From Desulfobacterales bacterium (GTDB lineage: Bacteria > Desulfobacterota > Desulfobacteria > Desulfobacterales > JAHEIW01): a DNA stretch of 35,528 nucleotides. How positions within the stretch are numbered: position 1 is the first letter of the stretch; each line of letters begins with the position of its first letter. The translations under genes were made by a program, and so were the position numbers. Shown here one piece after another: positions 1 through 9,490 of this stretch. The notes beneath the pieces are model-generated. The model was not told where the DNA came from. It saw only the letters and a list, made by a program, of their open reading frames with translations, and did no database searches. The stretch lies in contig CP070746.1 of NCBI GenBank assembly GCA_020348305.1, forward strand, positions 2,461,380-2,496,907. The letters run 5' to 3'.

Positions 1-21
1 AGGTATCCACAATTCTAAACG

Positions 22-816
22 CTAACAAATCTCCAGAGCTATCAGGGTGACGTCATCATGGGTTAATTCCTTTCCCGAATATTGATGTAATGTTTTGAGA
101 ATTGCCGATTTAAGTTCAGACAGAGGAACTACTGTATTTGCATCAAGGACATCTTTGAGGCGCACCAATCCAAAGCTTTCACCTTCGGGATTGGGTGTGT
201 CAATGATGCCATCGGTATAGACAAAGAGCCGGTCGCCAGGGGCCATAGGAATCGTGAATTGTTCGTAGAGTGTATCCAATTCAATAGCAAGGGGAATGTT
301 TAGCGGAAAACCATCACTTTGACCTTTCTGGGCTGACGGTCTTGCATAGGACCATTCCTTTTCGCCCGTTCGCCTGTAAAGAATGGGGGGGTGTCCGGCA
401 TATGAAACTCTCGCTTCCCTCTCCTGAGTGTAGTACGCGACAACTGCCGCGGTAGTCATAGCATCTAGGCTGCGGTTGCTAATTAGTTGGTTAACCTCGC
501 CCAGAATGACTCGACTGTCCGGCGTTCACATATGAGCTTTTAAAGAGTCGTAGACGTACTGGCTTATTTCCGAGACATCCTCGCCGTGACCGGTAACATC
601 TGCGATAGCCAAACGCGAAATTGTGTCGCCCTTGCAGACTCCAAAGTAGTAGATGTCTCCACCCTTTCCGCCTTCACTGGATGCGGAGTATATAGAACCA
701 ATGACTTTTCCAGCAGAGATTTCTATATCCTGATTGCGTATGCCCCCCCAGAGTTCCTTACATTCGAGTCTGCCTTGTGAATTGGCAATTGGAAACAGTG
801 AATCTTTCTTGTGCAT
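22..816 (-). pseudogene. SpoIIE-family PP2C-type phosphatase interrupted by one in-frame TGA
   Basis: Two open stretches (816-526 and 459-22) lie in the same frame. The 66 bases between them stay open except for one TGA at 528-526, directly after residues KAHM. Read through, the linker is TPDSRVILGEVNQLISNRS and continues into MTTAAVVAYY, as expected for one uninterrupted domain of about 264 residues. The PP2C/SpoIIE metal-site motifs are intact on both sides: GGKGGD and ADVTGHG before the TGA, then VYTDGIID and THDDVT after it. The product would dephosphorylate a serine-phosphorylated partner, usually an anti-sigma-factor antagonist. The ATG at 816 is chosen because AAAGGAG lies 7 bases upstream; the ATG at 459 has no Shine-Dalgarno, so restart is unlikely. 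The protein is short and lacks the usual N-terminal sensor or receiver domain. The cause may be a recent nonsense mutation (for example CGA to TGA), a sequencing error, or less likely recoding. Confidence 0.8.
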
Positions 817-912
817 TTGAATACTCCTTTCCCAAAATAAAGTCGTTAAAATTGAGAGTATCAAAGTTTTCAAAATTCTAATTTTTCCTGATTTATTTTT
901 AATATTAAGAAA

Positions 913-982
913 GCATAACGCTGCGCTTTAGCGACGCGCGGCCTTTTGGGCGTCCGACTGAAAGCGCCTGGTTTGATAACCT
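913..982 (-). other. attC-like (integron recombination site-like) imperfect hairpin
   Basis: On the minus strand the sequence reads ATCAAAC-CAG-GCGCTTTCAG, then a GGACGCCCAAAAGGCC centre, then CTAAAGCGC-AGC-GTTATGC. The arms GCGCTTTCAG and CTAAAGCGC pair over 9 bp, leaving one extra C in the left arm. In known attC sites an extrahelical base lies between L'' and L', and R' has the form GTTRRRY. Here the terminal GTTATGC and the AAC of ATCAAAC sit symmetrically, 3 bases outside the arms. An inner stem GACGC/GCGTC (933-937/950-954) closes a CC-TTTT-GG hairpin. R'' and R' are not fully complementary, and each departs from consensus at one base. No integrase or cassette array is visible. It could instead be a structured leader for the SpoIIE-like gene. 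Confidence 0.35.
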
Positions 983-983
983 A

Positions 984-1042
984 TATTGGTATCCCAGGAA
1001 TAATACGACCCTTTACCTTCCTAAAGGAGGATGGCTACCAAT
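984..1042. other. Nested inverted repeat, possible structured RNA
   Basis: ATTGGTA (985-991) pairs with TACCAAT (1036-1042). Inside, CTTCC (1017-1021) faces GGAGG (1026-1030) across a TAAA loop. CCTGG/CCAGG (967-971/994-998) links it to the neighbouring hairpin. I compared it from memory with GEMM-type c-di-GMP riboswitches and found no match. Its direction is unknown; on the minus strand it would be in the 5' leader of the SpoIIE-like gene. Confidence 0.35.
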
Positions 1043-1227
1043 CTTCCTGCTACCGACAACAGAACACGCACCAACCAAAGTAAACATGCTTATTAAAGCC
1101 CACAAAAATGGATTGTTGAGAAATTGATTCATTTTATCATCCTATTTCTATCTCTAACATGTATGAAAAATCGTAAAGATGAAGTAAAGGCTTTTCAAAA
1201 CTTTATATTTTTTGCGACGATCTTAAT

Positions 1228-3153
<1,926 letters not shown>

Positions 3154-3191
3154 TCAATCCTATCAACAACTATTTTAAAAAGATGAAGGTT

Positions 3192-5258
3192 TTAATCAAG
3201 CTTAAGCTCTTTGACCATCGTGCGCATCGTTGTTGCGAATTTGGGTCCATCTGCAGCCGAGCACCATATATTCCATAGTTTCTCGGGATCATATCCGGCT
3301 TTGGCCATTCTTCTCTTGGCCCGCTTCAGCCGCTTTTCGGCTGCATAATTTCCTTCGATGTAATGACACGTTGGAAATTCACATCCAGCTACCAGAACAC
3401 CGGCAGCACCCAGCTCAAAGGGTCGCTGCATCATCTTTAGGGAAACTCTGGCGGAGCACATCACCCGAATAAGCCGTGCATTGGATGGATACTGCAGCCG
3501 ACTGACACCGGCCATATCCACACCACCCAAGGCGCACCAGTGACAGACAAACGCAACGATTTTTTTCTCGGGATTCTCCTCCAGAGCTGCTTCGACTTGA
3601 GCAAAAACCTGGTCGTCCGAATAGTGCACGATGCTGATGCATTCGGCGGGACAATCGGCCGCACACAGTCCGCAACCTTTGCAGAGCGCTTGAAGGACCT
3701 CCGGATTTTCTTCTTTATCCACCGTAATGGCGTTGTACGGGCAACGTTTAGAGCACAGACCGCATTGGGTGCAATCCGTCAGATCAATATGGGCCACAAT
3801 GCCCTCGGTTTCGATATATCCCCTATTCATGGGAATCGATGCCTTCATGGCCGAACCAATGCCCTCTTCGCAACTTTCCTTAAATGTCATGGGTGCCTTT
3901 GCGCAGCCGGCAAGGGAGATACCGTCGGTAGCAAATTCGAGCGGCCCGAGCTTGACATGGGATTCCTGAAAGAATCTATCCGGATTCGCGGATACTTTTA
4001 GATGGCCCCGTATTTGTTCTACGGTTTCATCGCCCTTAAATGCCGTGGTTAACACCAACAAATCAGAAGGTAGCTCAAATTCTCTCCCTACCAGCAAATC
4101 ATAAACTTTGACCATAAGATTGCCGTTTTCGTTTCTAACCTCAGGATAGCGATCATCCGGAAATCTTAAAAATTTGACTCCCAGCCGCTTGGCAGACTGC
4201 TGAGCAGTTCCCTCTTCTTTAATCAAGCTCATGTCTCTATATAAAATATATATGTTGGCATCTTTGCGAAGATGTTTGAGCGCAACCGCATTTTTAACCG
4301 AGGTATGGCAGCCGATGTTGCAGCAACCGCGTGTTTCGTTTTTGGAATTGACGCAGCTGATCATTACAGCATTTTTTATATCTTCCAGTTGCTTTTTTCT
4401 CAGCATGTCATCCAATTGAAGCTGGGTGATCACACGCGGATCGTTGCCGTATTCAAACTGACCTTCCGGCTCAAGCTCTTTCATTCCCGTGGCAACAATC
4501 ATGGTGGAAATATCGAGGTCATTTGTTGATCCATCTCCATTTGATTTTAATTTGACCTTATAATTTCCAATGTATCCCTCAACAGCTTCAATACCGGTGT
4601 GGGTATAAACAGTGATGTTCGGATGAGCGTGAACCTGATCGGCCTTTGTCTGAACCACTCGGGCAGCCGGGGTTTTTTGATTATCGTGGGAAATAAAGCA
4701 AACATTGTTTAAAATCCCGCCAAGTTGCGGCTCTTTTTCCACCAGAAAGGCATTGAATCCCTGGTCGGCAACGCTCAACGCCGCATTCATGCCGGCCATT
4801 CCGCCGCCGATGATCAGACAATCGGTTTTTACGGGAAGTCGAATTTCCTGTCCCTCTTCCAACAATGCGGCCTTGGCCACACCCATTTTAATCAAATCTT
4901 TAGCCTTTAGGGTGGCAATCTCAGGCTCTTTCATATGAACCCAGGAAACCTGCTCACGGATACTCACAAATTCCAACAAATAGGGATTGATACCGGCTTC
5001 CTTGATGGTTCTCTTAAAAAGGGGTTCATGGGTTCTGGGTGTGCATGAGGCAATGACGACTCTGTTGATGTTGTGTTGCTGAATGAGCTCTTTCATCTTC
5101 GTCAAATAATCCACCGAACAGGACCATTTACCTTCATCGGCCATCACAACATTTTCCAGTCCTCTGGCATATTCAGTTACTTCCAGAACATCGACCACAC
5201 CTGCAATGTTTGTCCCGCAGTCACACACAAATACACCGATTCGTATTTCTTCACTCAT
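3192..5258 (-). CDS. hdrA: HdrA-MvhD fusion, heterodisulfide-reductase-type flavoprotein
   Basis: This 688-residue protein fuses HdrA to an MvhD/FlpD domain. Residues 1-110 form the HdrA N-terminal domain (VCDCGTNI, SCTPRTHEPLF). CLIIGGGMAGMNAA (147-160) binds FAD. The Cys cluster at 302-317 (CVNSKNETRGCCNIGC) corresponds to the HdrA-specific cluster. Two C-x2-C-x2-C-x3-CP ferredoxin motifs lie at 496-507 and 526-537. From about 567 the MvhD part follows (FVCHWCALGGVD, RVMCSARVS, GCEFPTCHY). In Hdr complexes HdrA holds the bifurcating FAD and MvhD delivers electrons to it. There is no in-frame TGA, so no selenocysteine, unlike some homologues. Start ATG 5258 has GAGGG 6 bases upstream. It sits between a shorter HdrA gene and the HdrC-GltD gene and probably works with both. 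No HdrB is encoded in the window. Confidence 0.87.
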   Translation of the reverse strand: MSEEIRIGVFVCDCGTNIAGVVDVLEVTEYARGLENVVMADEGKWSCSVDYLTKMKELIQQHNINRVVIASCTPRTHEPLFKRTIKEAGINPYLLEFVSIREQVSWVHMKEPEIATLKAKDLIKMGVAKAALLEEGQEIRLPVKTDCLIIGGGMAGMNAALSVADQGFNAFLVEKEPQLGGILNNVCFISHDNQKTPAARVVQTKADQVHAHPNITVYTHTGIEAVEGYIGNYKVKLKSNGDGSTNDLDISTMIVATGMKELEPEGQFEYGNDPRVITQLQLDDMLRKKQLEDIKNAVMISCVNSKNETRGCCNIGCHTSVKNAVALKHLRKDANIYILYRDMSLIKEEGTAQQSAKRLGVKFLRFPDDRYPEVRNENGNLMVKVYDLLVGREFELPSDLLVLTTAFKGDETVEQIRGHLKVSANPDRFFQESHVKLGPLEFATDGISLAGCAKAPMTFKESCEEGIGSAMKASIPMNRGYIETEGIVAHIDLTDCTQCGLCSKRCPYNAITVDKEENPEVLQALCKGCGLCAADCPAECISIVHYSDDQVFAQVEAALEENPEKKIVAFVCHWCALGGVDMAGVSRLQYPSNARLIRVMCSARVSLKMMQRPFELGAAGVLVAGCEFPTCHYIEGNYAAEKRLKRAKRRMAKAGYDPEKLWNIWCSAADGPKFATTMRTMVKELKLD

Positions 5259-5285
5259 TATTATCCCTCATAAACTCCGACATCT

Positions 5286-5440
5286 AATAGTCCGTGACGG
5301 GCACAGAGGCTTGCCTTATGCGGCAGGCGCAGAGGCCTGCCCTACGTAGTGGGCTAATAGTCCGTGGCGGGCACGGAGTCCCGCCCTACATACCGAATTT
5401 AGTCTCTCTGGCAGCGTAGGGTCGGCCACCGCGCCGACCA
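5286..5440. repeat. Cluster of REP-like hairpins between the two hdrA genes
   Basis: At least three short stems with GC-rich arms and 6-8 base loops lie in tandem: GGCAGGC/GCCTGCC (322-328/335-341 past 5000), GGCGGG/CCCGCC (366-371/380-385) and GGTCGGC/GCCGACC (420-426/433-439). A weaker copy begins near 5296. TAATAGTCCGTG occurs twice, near 5287 and 5355, so part of the cluster is a direct duplication. Several units are flanked by CTAC/GTAG. Such units are common intergenic mRNA-stabilising or RAYT-mobilised repeats. Confidence 0.75.
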
Positions 5441-5452
5441 TATGGCAGCCAC

Positions 5453-6808
5453 TTAGGAATGGAAACTAACAGCCTTGAGAGAGGCGGCCGTTGCCTGCAC
5501 CACAGATTCCGCAATATCGATCGGTCCGGTAGCCCCGCCGCACAAATAAATACCTTCCACATTCGTTTCCAACGATGCCAGAAGCGGATCTTTCTCCTTA
5601 AAATATCCCAGTTCATCCAGCTTAACCTTTAATACCTTGGCCAGTCTTTTGTTACGATCATTGGGAACAATTCCGGTAGCAAGTACTAAAAGTTCGACTT
5701 CTTCTTTCTTTAACTCCCCGCAGTCCAGATTTTCATATCGTATGATTAAATTTTTGGTTTCGGAATCTTCAAAAACTTCGTAGGGTCTGCCCCTGACATA
5801 CTTGACACCATTTTCAACGGCTTTGCGGTAAAAATCCCAGAAGCCTTTGCCATACGCTTTGAGGTCATTGTAAAATATAGTTGTTTCTGCATCCGCATCA
5901 TGTTCCTTAGTAATAATGGTTTGCTTTGTCGAAATCATACAGCAAATCTTGGAGCAATACGGTGTGCCCTTGCCTTCAGCCAAGCCGCGGCCGACGCATT
6001 GAATCCAGGCAATCTTTTTGGCGTGTTTTTTATCCGAAGGCCGAATAATTTCTCCGGCTGTGGGTCCGCCGGCATTCATCAGTCTTTCAAATTCTGTATT
6101 GGTTATCACGTTTTCATATTTATCATAGCCGAGTAAATCACCGACCGGTTGAGCATTTTTAATACCGGTGGCGACCACAATACTTTTTACGTCAATACTC
6201 AGATTTTTATTTGATTGCCAGAGGACGATGGCCTTTTTGCCTTCTTTTTCGCAAGCCTTCACACATAAAGCGATCGGACACTCACGACACTGACTGCAAT
6301 CCACCGCGCATTCACCAATACAGGCGCCTGCCTTGCGCATTTCACCGAAGCGACAGCTTGGATCAACCGTGACCATATTGGGAACCGCCTGGGGAAATGC
6401 CATTGATATTAACTTTCGCATACCGCCTACTTTCCCATCCAACGAATCGGGGACACTCACCGGACAGGCCTCTGCACACGCACCGCATCCCGTACATTTT
6501 TCCTCGTCCACATATTTGGCTTTTCTCACCAGTTTGACCTTAAAGCTGCCATTTACTTTTTTAACTTTTCTGACTTCGGTATTGGTTAAAATTTCGATGT
6601 TTTCATGATTGTCAACTTCATACATTTGAGGTGCCTCAATGCATATGGAGCAATCATTGGTAGGAAAGGTTTTATCCAGCCTTGCCATCATGCCGCCGAT
6701 ACTGGCCGTATCATCGACTAGGTAAACCTTTGTGCCGTATTTGGCGGCATTCATGGCGCAATTGATTCCGGCAATTCCGCCGCCAATCACTAGTATTGAA
6801 TCACTCAT
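5453..6808 (-). CDS. hdrA: HdrA-type flavoprotein (short form)
   Basis: This 451-residue HdrA homologue starts with ILVIGGGIAGINCAMNAA (FAD) and has the HdrA hallmark FPTNDCSICIE near residue 52. Next come a C-x2-C-x2-C-x3-CP ferredoxin motif (CTGCGACAEACP, near 105-116), a second Cys-rich stretch (CAVDCSQCRECP ... CVKAC, 167-186) and the HdrA cluster IQCVGRG ... YCSKICC (269-290). It ends at YLCGGATGPIDIAESVVQA, lacking the C-terminal ferredoxin extension of longer HdrA proteins; the separate ferredoxin gene just upstream may supply that role. Start ATG 6808 is preferred over the GTG at 6814 because GAGGTG lies 5 bases before it. With the HdrA-MvhD gene next door, the locus encodes two non-identical HdrA proteins, which could form a heteromeric flavin core. 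The stop codon abuts a REP cluster. Confidence 0.83.
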   Translation of the reverse strand: MSDSILVIGGGIAGINCAMNAAKYGTKVYLVDDTASIGGMMARLDKTFPTNDCSICIEAPQMYEVDNHENIEILTNTEVRKVKKVNGSFKVKLVRKAKYVDEEKCTGCGACAEACPVSVPDSLDGKVGGMRKLISMAFPQAVPNMVTVDPSCRFGEMRKAGACIGECAVDCSQCRECPIALCVKACEKEGKKAIVLWQSNKNLSIDVKSIVVATGIKNAQPVGDLLGYDKYENVITNTEFERLMNAGGPTAGEIIRPSDKKHAKKIAWIQCVGRGLAEGKGTPYCSKICCMISTKQTIITKEHDADAETTIFYNDLKAYGKGFWDFYRKAVENGVKYVRGRPYEVFEDSETKNLIIRYENLDCGELKKEEVELLVLATGIVPNDRNKRLAKVLKVKLDELGYFKEKDPLLASLETNVEGIYLCGGATGPIDIAESVVQATAASLKAVSFHS

Positions 6809-6937
6809 ATTCACACCTCGAATTTAAATTTGCCGGTTTTCTCCCGCCCATGGCGGGATTGAGCCCGTTTAATAAGGCATGATATCAAATTTTAATGACC
6901 AACCGGCCAACGGGCTAAACATTGTAGCATCTGAGCA

Positions 6938-6990
6938 TTTTGAACCGGTTCGCAACGCGGTCATTGGACATTAGATGGGGTTTTGAAGTC
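6938..6990. repeat. TTAGATGGG-type intergenic repeat, copy 1
   Basis: The stretch ATTAGATGGGGTTTTGAAG near 6970-6988 matches CTTAGATGGGATTTTGAAA in the hairpin at 9058-9101. Both copies lie just 3' of a ferredoxin gene in this operon. This copy has lost most of its inverted-repeat symmetry. The same spacer also holds AGCCCGTT/AACGGGCT arms further upstream. Confidence 0.5.
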
Positions 6991-6994
6991 GGTT

Positions 6995-7204
6995 TTATAT
7001 CTCTGTGATGATAATTGCATTCGACTTACAAACGGCCGTGCACGTCATGCATCCCATGCAATGGTTCGGTCGCACTGGGATTGCTTTATGGGGCATTTCA
7101 AAAACATCTACCGGGCAGTATTTGACACAATCCTCACAGGAATCGCATCTATCCGGATCGACATAGACCAGATATACTTCATAGTCTCGTAAGATCTTCG
7201 CCAT
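6995..7204 (-). CDS. Small 2[4Fe-4S] ferredoxin-like protein
   Basis: This 69-residue protein has two clusters: CDSCEDCVKYCP (about 20-31) and CMGCMTCTAVC (about 49-59), each C-x2-C-x2-C-x3-C. It carries electrons at low potential, or serves as a detachable subunit of the HdrA complex encoded directly downstream. Its start at 7204 has no strong Shine-Dalgarno, only a purine run (AAGAAAA). It lies 186 bases before hdrA and follows the aminotransferase gene after 205 bases. The partner cannot be decided from sequence alone; the neighbouring short HdrA, which lacks a C-terminal ferredoxin domain, is the natural candidate. Confidence 0.8.
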   Translation of the reverse strand: MAKILRDYEVYLVYVDPDRCDSCEDCVKYCPVDVFEMPHKAIPVRPNHCMGCMTCTAVCKSNAIIITEI

Positions 7205-7263
7205 AATGATTTTCTTAAATTCAGATCTATCTTAATGTAGCGTCAGCAACTTCCCCGGCTAAA

Positions 7264-7286
7264 GGCGGCAGCCGCGGAGGGCTGCC
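7264..7286. repeat. REP-like hairpin
   Basis: GGCAGCC (7267-7273) and GGCTGCC (7280-7286) form a 7-bp stem with a GCGGAG loop. It resembles the units at 5286-5440 in arm length, loop size and position between operon genes. Just after it, near 7340-7400, come short CCAGAAGCCA/CCAGTAACCAGC-like degenerate units of the kind found as intergenic low-complexity repeats. Confidence 0.55.
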
Positions 7287-7409
7287 TTACTTTGGTAGAT
7301 ATGCTCAATACTCGCTATTTCTATGTTTTCGGATAGGTTTACCAGCGACCAGAAGCCATTGATCAGAAGCCAGCACCCAATATCCAGTAACCAGCATCGA
7401 GAATCATTA

Positions 7410-8591
7410 TTATTTATAGCGCTCAATGGCTCTCTTGAATCCCTCCATCGAGTTTATGATAGTGTCATCATCCACACAAAATGCGATGCGGAAATGTCCG
7501 GGGCCGTCAAATCCGCTTCCCGGCACCACCAGAATCCGCTCTTCCTTGAGGGCGTTCACAAATTCAACATCATCGGCAATAGGTGATCTCGGGAATAAAT
7601 AAAACGTTCCAGGAGGTGTGATAAATTCATAACCGAAACTGCCAAGGCCCTCGCAAAGCATATCTCGCTTACGTTTATATTCTGAAACATCAACGCTCAT
7701 ACCCTGGATACAGGCAACCACCCGCTGCATTAGAGCCGGCGCATTGACAAAGCCCAAAATTCGATTGGCCACCGTCATTGCTGCTAAAAGTTCGGTTTTA
7801 TAGGACGCAGCCGGATTGGCGGCTACAAATCCGATGCGTTCACCAGGAATGGAAATATCTTTCGAATACGATGTGCCGATAATACTTTCCTTATAAGCAG
7901 CGAATATGCTTGGAACTTTTACATCATCATATACAATCTTGCGGTAGGGTTCATCGGATATTAAATAAATGGTTCGGCTGATTTCCCTGCCCTTTCGCTC
8001 TAAAAGCTCACCAAGTGCCTTCAGACTACCTTCCGGGTATATCTGTCCGGTGGGATTGTTGGGCGAGTTAATCAGAAATGCTTTTGTTTTTTCTGTGATC
8101 GCCGACTCTATAGCATCCATATCGAGGTGAAAATCAGGTTTCGTCGGAACCGTTTTCAAAATCCCGCCATGATTGTCAGCATAAAATTTATATTCCACGA
8201 AGCAAGGAATCGGCGTCAAAACTTCATCTCCCGGATCCAGAATCGCTTTTAAGGCGACGTTCAACGCACCCGAAGCCCCACAGGTCATAAGAATTTCTTT
8301 ATCCGTCATTGGGGCCTGTTGCTCGTCAGACAGATATTCCGCAACCGACCCACAGACCATGGGATAACCGGTATTCGGCATATAGCAATGATCTCCAAGA
8401 CCACATGAGGTTACGGCATCAAGAAGCGCTTTATTAAATTTTTCCGGAGGAGGCAAATTCGGATTGCCCAGGCTGAAGTCATATACATTTTCGGCTCCAT
8501 ATTTTGCTTTCAGCTCAGCCCCTTCTTCAAACATCTTCCGTATAAAGGAAGACCCGGCAATAATTTCTGAAATTTTTTTTGAAATTGTCAT
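7410..8591 (-). CDS. PLP-dependent class I/II aminotransferase
   Basis: This 393-residue fold-type I aminotransferase is of the aspartate-aminotransferase superfamily. It has FSLGNPNLPPPE (39-50), the SPNNPTG loop (176-182), ISDEPYR with the ring-binding Asp (213), the Schiff-base Lys in SYSKDISIPGERIGF (K244), and FRIAFC near the C-terminus. The length is normal. It interconverts an amino acid and a 2-oxo acid; the substrate cannot be read from these motifs. The start at 8591 has AAGGA inside the end of the VOC gene, 3 bases away, so the two are translationally close and probably co-expressed. Its presence between redox genes suggests that an amino-acid-derived carbon skeleton is processed by the locus, which is inference. 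Confidence 0.85.
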   Translation of the reverse strand: MTISKKISEIIAGSSFIRKMFEEGAELKAKYGAENVYDFSLGNPNLPPPEKFNKALLDAVTSCGLGDHCYMPNTGYPMVCGSVAEYLSDEQQAPMTDKEILMTCGASGALNVALKAILDPGDEVLTPIPCFVEYKFYADNHGGILKTVPTKPDFHLDMDAIESAITEKTKAFLINSPNNPTGQIYPEGSLKALGELLERKGREISRTIYLISDEPYRKIVYDDVKVPSIFAAYKESIIGTSYSKDISIPGERIGFVAANPAASYKTELLAAMTVANRILGFVNAPALMQRVVACIQGMSVDVSEYKRKRDMLCEGLGSFGYEFITPPGTFYLFPRSPIADDVEFVNALKEERILVVPGSGFDGPGHFRIAFCVDDDTIINSMEGFKRAIERYK

Positions 8592-8594
8592 ATT

Positions 8595-9020
8595 CTAGTC
8601 CTTGTCTTTAAGTTCTTTCCATTTATAGTCGATGAGCTCCAGCAGCACCCCGTTCATTCTTTTGGGATGAATAAAGGCAAACTCGCAATCCCTAAACGGC
8701 CGTGCTCCCCCGATAAACGGATAATCCTTCCCTTTTAATTCTTCCATTGCCACGCGGGTGTTGTCGACATTAAAGCTGATGAGCATAACACCTTCACCTC
8801 TGTTTTCGATGAACTTCGCCACATCGCCATCCGGTGTGGTTGATTCCATCAGCTCAAAACCGACTTCACCCACCCAATACCTTGCAACTTTAATTTTTTC
8901 GGGCTCATCAATATATTCGTCATCGGGTTTGGATTTCCCCAACACCGGTTCCCAAATTTTGCGAGCCTCCTCCAGGTTTTTTACGGCAATACAGATATGA
9001 TCGACTTTATTTACTTTCAT
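8595..9020 (-). CDS. VOC-superfamily protein, methylmalonyl-CoA-epimerase-like
   Basis: This 141-residue protein has the two betaalphabetabetabeta halves of the vicinal-oxygen-chelate fold: VDHICIAVKNLEEA (6-19) and FIHPKRMNGVLLELID (116-131). Candidate metal ligands are H8, E56 and E128. The strand that in methylmalonyl-CoA epimerases reads roughly GLHHIAF is GVMLISF here (77-83), so the usual ligand His is missing. It may still bind a CoA thioester or a 2-oxo/dienol compound, but calling it an epimerase would go too far. GGGAGG lies 5 bases before the ATG. It is flanked by the ferredoxin and aminotransferase genes of the redox locus. A MeaB gene is elsewhere in the window, but no mutase is seen. 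Confidence 0.75.
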   Translation of the reverse strand: MKVNKVDHICIAVKNLEEARKIWEPVLGKSKPDDEYIDEPEKIKVARYWVGEVGFELMESTTPDGDVAKFIENRGEGVMLISFNVDNTRVAMEELKGKDYPFIGGARPFRDCEFAFIHPKRMNGVLLELIDYKWKELKDKD

Positions 9021-9057
9021 CCCATCCTCCCATTCCGGTGACTACTACGATTTTATT

Positions 9058-9101
9058 AGAACTGGTTTGAAAATCTTAGATGGGATTTTGAAACCAGTTC
9101 T
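9058..9101. repeat. Near-perfect 18-bp inverted repeat overlapping a stop codon
   Basis: The arms 9058-9075 and 9084-9101 match at 17 of 18 positions around an 8-base loop. The right arm runs into the TAG of the ferredoxin gene (9100-9102). The loop-side sequence TTAGATGGGATTTTGAA recurs near 6971. It could act as an mRNA 3'-stability hairpin. There is no T-run on either side, so a terminator is unlikely. Confidence 0.7.
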
Positions 9102-9306
9102 AGAAGGTTACCTTTTCCAATGGCACATCAATCGCCCCATCCGGACACACACACCCGCACTCATTACAGTCCTCGCACAGAAACTCGGTGACCACCGGTC
9201 TGCCATCCTGTATTCTAAGCGCCTGGTCCGGACAAATTTCGACACATAGCGGCTCGGTCAAGCCGCCACACATAGTACATTTATCTAAATCTATTTGAGC
9301 AGCCAT
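9100..9306 (-). CDS. Small 2[4Fe-4S] ferredoxin-like protein
   Basis: This 68-residue protein has a first cluster with a long gap (CTMCGGLTEPLCVEICP, about 10-26) and a second one with short spacing (CEDCNECGCVCP, about 44-55). The insertion GGLTEPLC in the first motif distinguishes it from the ferredoxin at 6995-7204, so the two probably have different partners. TAGGAG sits 6-7 bases before ATG 9306. It lies between the ATC-hydrolase-like gene and the VOC gene. It may be the electron partner of the FadH-like reductase two genes upstream, or a subunit of the Hdr assembly. Confidence 0.8.
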   Translation of the reverse strand: MAAQIDLDKCTMCGGLTEPLCVEICPDQALRIQDGRPVVTEFLCEDCNECGCVCPDGAIDVPLEKVTF

Positions 9307-9411
9307 AATAAACTCCTAATCCTGATAGTTCGCTTCGTTCACAATTGGATAATGACAAAATTTTTTATTGCGGGTTCCGAGGCAAAAAGCAAAATGACTC
9401 CTTTACTTACC

Positions 9412-9436
9412 CGTAACACGAAACACGTAACCCGCA
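9412..9436. repeat. AACACGA-type low-complexity repeat
   Basis: GTAACACGAAACACGTAACC is built from degenerate 6-7 base units of the AACACGA type. The same word occurs at 31588-31605 and, in complementary form, at 33290-33354. The surrounding spacer (9307-9490) holds GCGGGTT/AACCCGC arms and no gene. Confidence 0.55.
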
Positions 9437-9490
9437 CCCATTGAATTTGTTTCAGATATTCCAATTTTCAATTTAGGGCAGCGTCTCATT

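Larger units (their letters stand above)
817..1227. other. Gene-free region with folded DNA/RNA elements
   Basis: These 411 bases separate the SpoIIE-like gene from the end of the HdrC-GltD gene. I see no credible coding sequence. The part from 913 to 1042 is rich in nested inverted repeats, described separately. The rest is AT-rich, and no intrinsic terminator was recognised after the HdrC-GltD stop codon. Confidence 0.5.

Noticed and set aside
526..528. TGA as a selenocysteine codon in the SpoIIE-like gene
   Set aside because: A weak CCGGA/TCTGG stem follows, but no SpoIIE selenoprotein is known to me and the position is not catalytic. A nonsense change or read error is simpler.
923..1042. 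c-di-GMP (GEMM) riboswitch
   Set aside because: The element is strongly folded, but the conserved GEMM core words as I remember them are absent on both strands.
3192..6808. QmoA/QmoB sulfate-reduction proteins
   Set aside because: The FPTNDCSICIE and CVGRG-CSKICC motifs and the MvhD fusion fit HdrA better; no QmoC or Apr genes are near.
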